NCBI GenBank assembly: GCA_007128275.1
Contig: SKXR01000028.1
Span: 1-6,037, forward strand
DNA length: 6,037 bases
Direction of reading: 5' to 3'
Source of the DNA: Kiritimatiellia bacterium
Lineage (GTDB): Bacteria > Verrucomicrobiota > Kiritimatiellia > SLAD01
Shown: positions 5,428 through 6,037 of the stretch, piece by piece
Numbering within the stretch: the stretch's first letter is position 1
Layout of the letters: every line of letters begins with the position of its first letter
The notes under the pieces: model-generated
What the model was told of the DNA's origin: nothing
Database searches by the model: none
Seen by the model: the letters and a program-made list of their open reading frames with translations, nothing else
Translations under genes and position numbers: made by a program

Positions 5428-6037
5428 ATGACGCCTCGCGAAACGATATCAACCACCCGGGATGCCGACGCGTCCGTGAAGGCGCCGGCGGTTTCCGTGG
5501 GTGAGAGTTTTCCTGCGGCCTTTTCGTATGGGCGCCGTTTGCTTACGAATAGCGTCAGCTTGCTGGTGGGCGATTTTCTGGCGTTGACCGCCTCGATGTT
5601 GACGGGCGGGTTGTTGCGGGATCTGTTGTATGGCGACAGCATGATTCCCGGTTGGAGTTGGTTGATTCTTCCCGTTTGGGCTTTGGGCGCCACCCTGACC
5701 AGCCTGACCCCCGGTTGGGGGTTGGGGCCCGTCGACCATTTGCGCCGTTTGGTGGCGCTCATCTTTGCTTCGTTCGGTGTGGCCGCGGCCGCGTTGTTCT
5801 TGAGCAAGACGGGGGCGGAGGCCAGTCGTTTCACATTGACGACGGCCTTTTTCATCAGCGTGTTCCTCATTCCGTTGGTCCGCGTCCGGATCAAGGGCGG
5901 CCTGATCTCATCCGGGAAATGGGGCATTCCCACGGTGATTTACGGCAGCGACGACACCGCCTCGCACGTGCTGGACGCGTTGCGCGCAGAACCGGGTCTC
6001 GGCTACATGCCGGTAGGCATTTTCGACGACGATTCGA
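5428..6037 (+). CDS. WbaP-type undecaprenyl-phosphate sugar phosphotransferase, N-terminal part (cut by window edge)
   Basis: The first 203 residues are visible, with no stop before the right edge. The order matches WbaP-type polyisoprenyl-phosphate hexose-1-phosphate transferases: a short cytoplasmic N-terminus (1-37), hydrophobic segments at about 38-63, 73-93, 105-125 and 135-151, the family signature TPGWGLGPVDHLRR (94-107), then the start of the Rossmann-like CoA_binding_3 domain, with WGIPTVIYGSDDT (165-177) and LGYMPVGIFDDD (191-202). The catalytic sugar-transferase domain lies beyond the window. The full enzyme would move a sugar 1-phosphate, often galactose or glucose, onto undecaprenyl phosphate at the inner membrane, the first step of exopolysaccharide, capsule or O-antigen synthesis. 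The frame has a stop at 5389-5391 and only one ATG (5428) before the conserved region. Its ribosome site is poor (AAGG at 5422-5425, 2 nt away); GTG at 5497 is a less likely alternative. Confidence 0.88.
   Translation, partial: MTPRETISTTRDADASVKAPAVSVGESFPAAFSYGRRLLTNSVSLLVGDFLALTASMLTGGLLRDLLYGDSMIPGWSWLILPVWALGATLTSLTPGWGLGPVDHLRRLVALIFASFGVAAAALFLSKTGAEASRFTLTTAFFISVFLIPLVRVRIKGGLISSGKWGIPTVIYGSDDTASHVLDALRAEPGLGYMPVGIFDDDS

Noticed and set aside
5232..5933. Minus-strand open frame of 233 codons opposite the wbaP-like gene
   Set aside because: The plus-strand frame has membrane segments and the WbaP signature. The antisense product is low-complexity and would run into the DUF362 ribosome site.

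Overview
The window looks like chromosomal DNA of a GC-rich, Gram-negative-type bacterium. The gene content fits the Planctomycetes-Verrucomicrobia-Chlamydiae superphylum or a neighbouring lineage: a secreted DUF2092-thioredoxin fusion, a DUF362 protein beside a CapK/PaaK-like adenylate-forming enzyme, a WbaP-type sugar-phosphate transferase, and palindromic intergenic repeats. The placement is tentative, because no rRNA or marker gene is present.

Layout. Positions 1-337 are noncoding and packed with inverted repeats. At 66-140 two head-to-head copies of a GTAG-led hairpin form a REPIN-like doublet. At 150-212 four alternating arms can fold into mutually exclusive hairpins. A plausible promoter (265-293) and a clear ribosome binding site (328-332) lead into a 661-residue exported protein at 338-2323 (+). 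It joins a DUF2092/LolA-like domain, a TlpA/thioredoxin domain with WCGPC, and an unassigned C-terminal domain. After a 57-bp convergent gap come two minus-strand genes: a CapK/PaaK-like adenylate-forming enzyme (3799-2381) and, upstream of it, a DUF362 protein (5226-3823). The 23-bp gap between them contains part of a TAA-bearing heptanucleotide array, which also supplies the stop codon of the DUF362 gene. A 201-bp divergent region (5227-5427) holds a very stable hairpin, an 11-bp-spaced direct repeat and weak promoter elements. It separates this pair from the start of a WbaP-type undecaprenyl-phosphate sugar phosphotransferase (5428 to the right edge, +), which is cut off before its catalytic domain.

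How the genes fit together. The WbaP-like enzyme would put the first sugar on the lipid carrier for an exopolysaccharide, capsule or O-antigen, so the right edge is probably the start of a surface-polysaccharide locus. The CapK-like enzyme and the DUF362 protein, transcribed away from it as a likely two-gene operon, are candidates for accessory modification functions in the same locus. That link is inferred from position only. The left-hand thioredoxin fusion faces the pair tail to tail and is probably an independent envelope redox gene.

The least ordinary material is intergenic: the covarying REP doublet, the switching hairpins beside it, and the heptanucleotide array that shapes the junction of the minus-strand operon.
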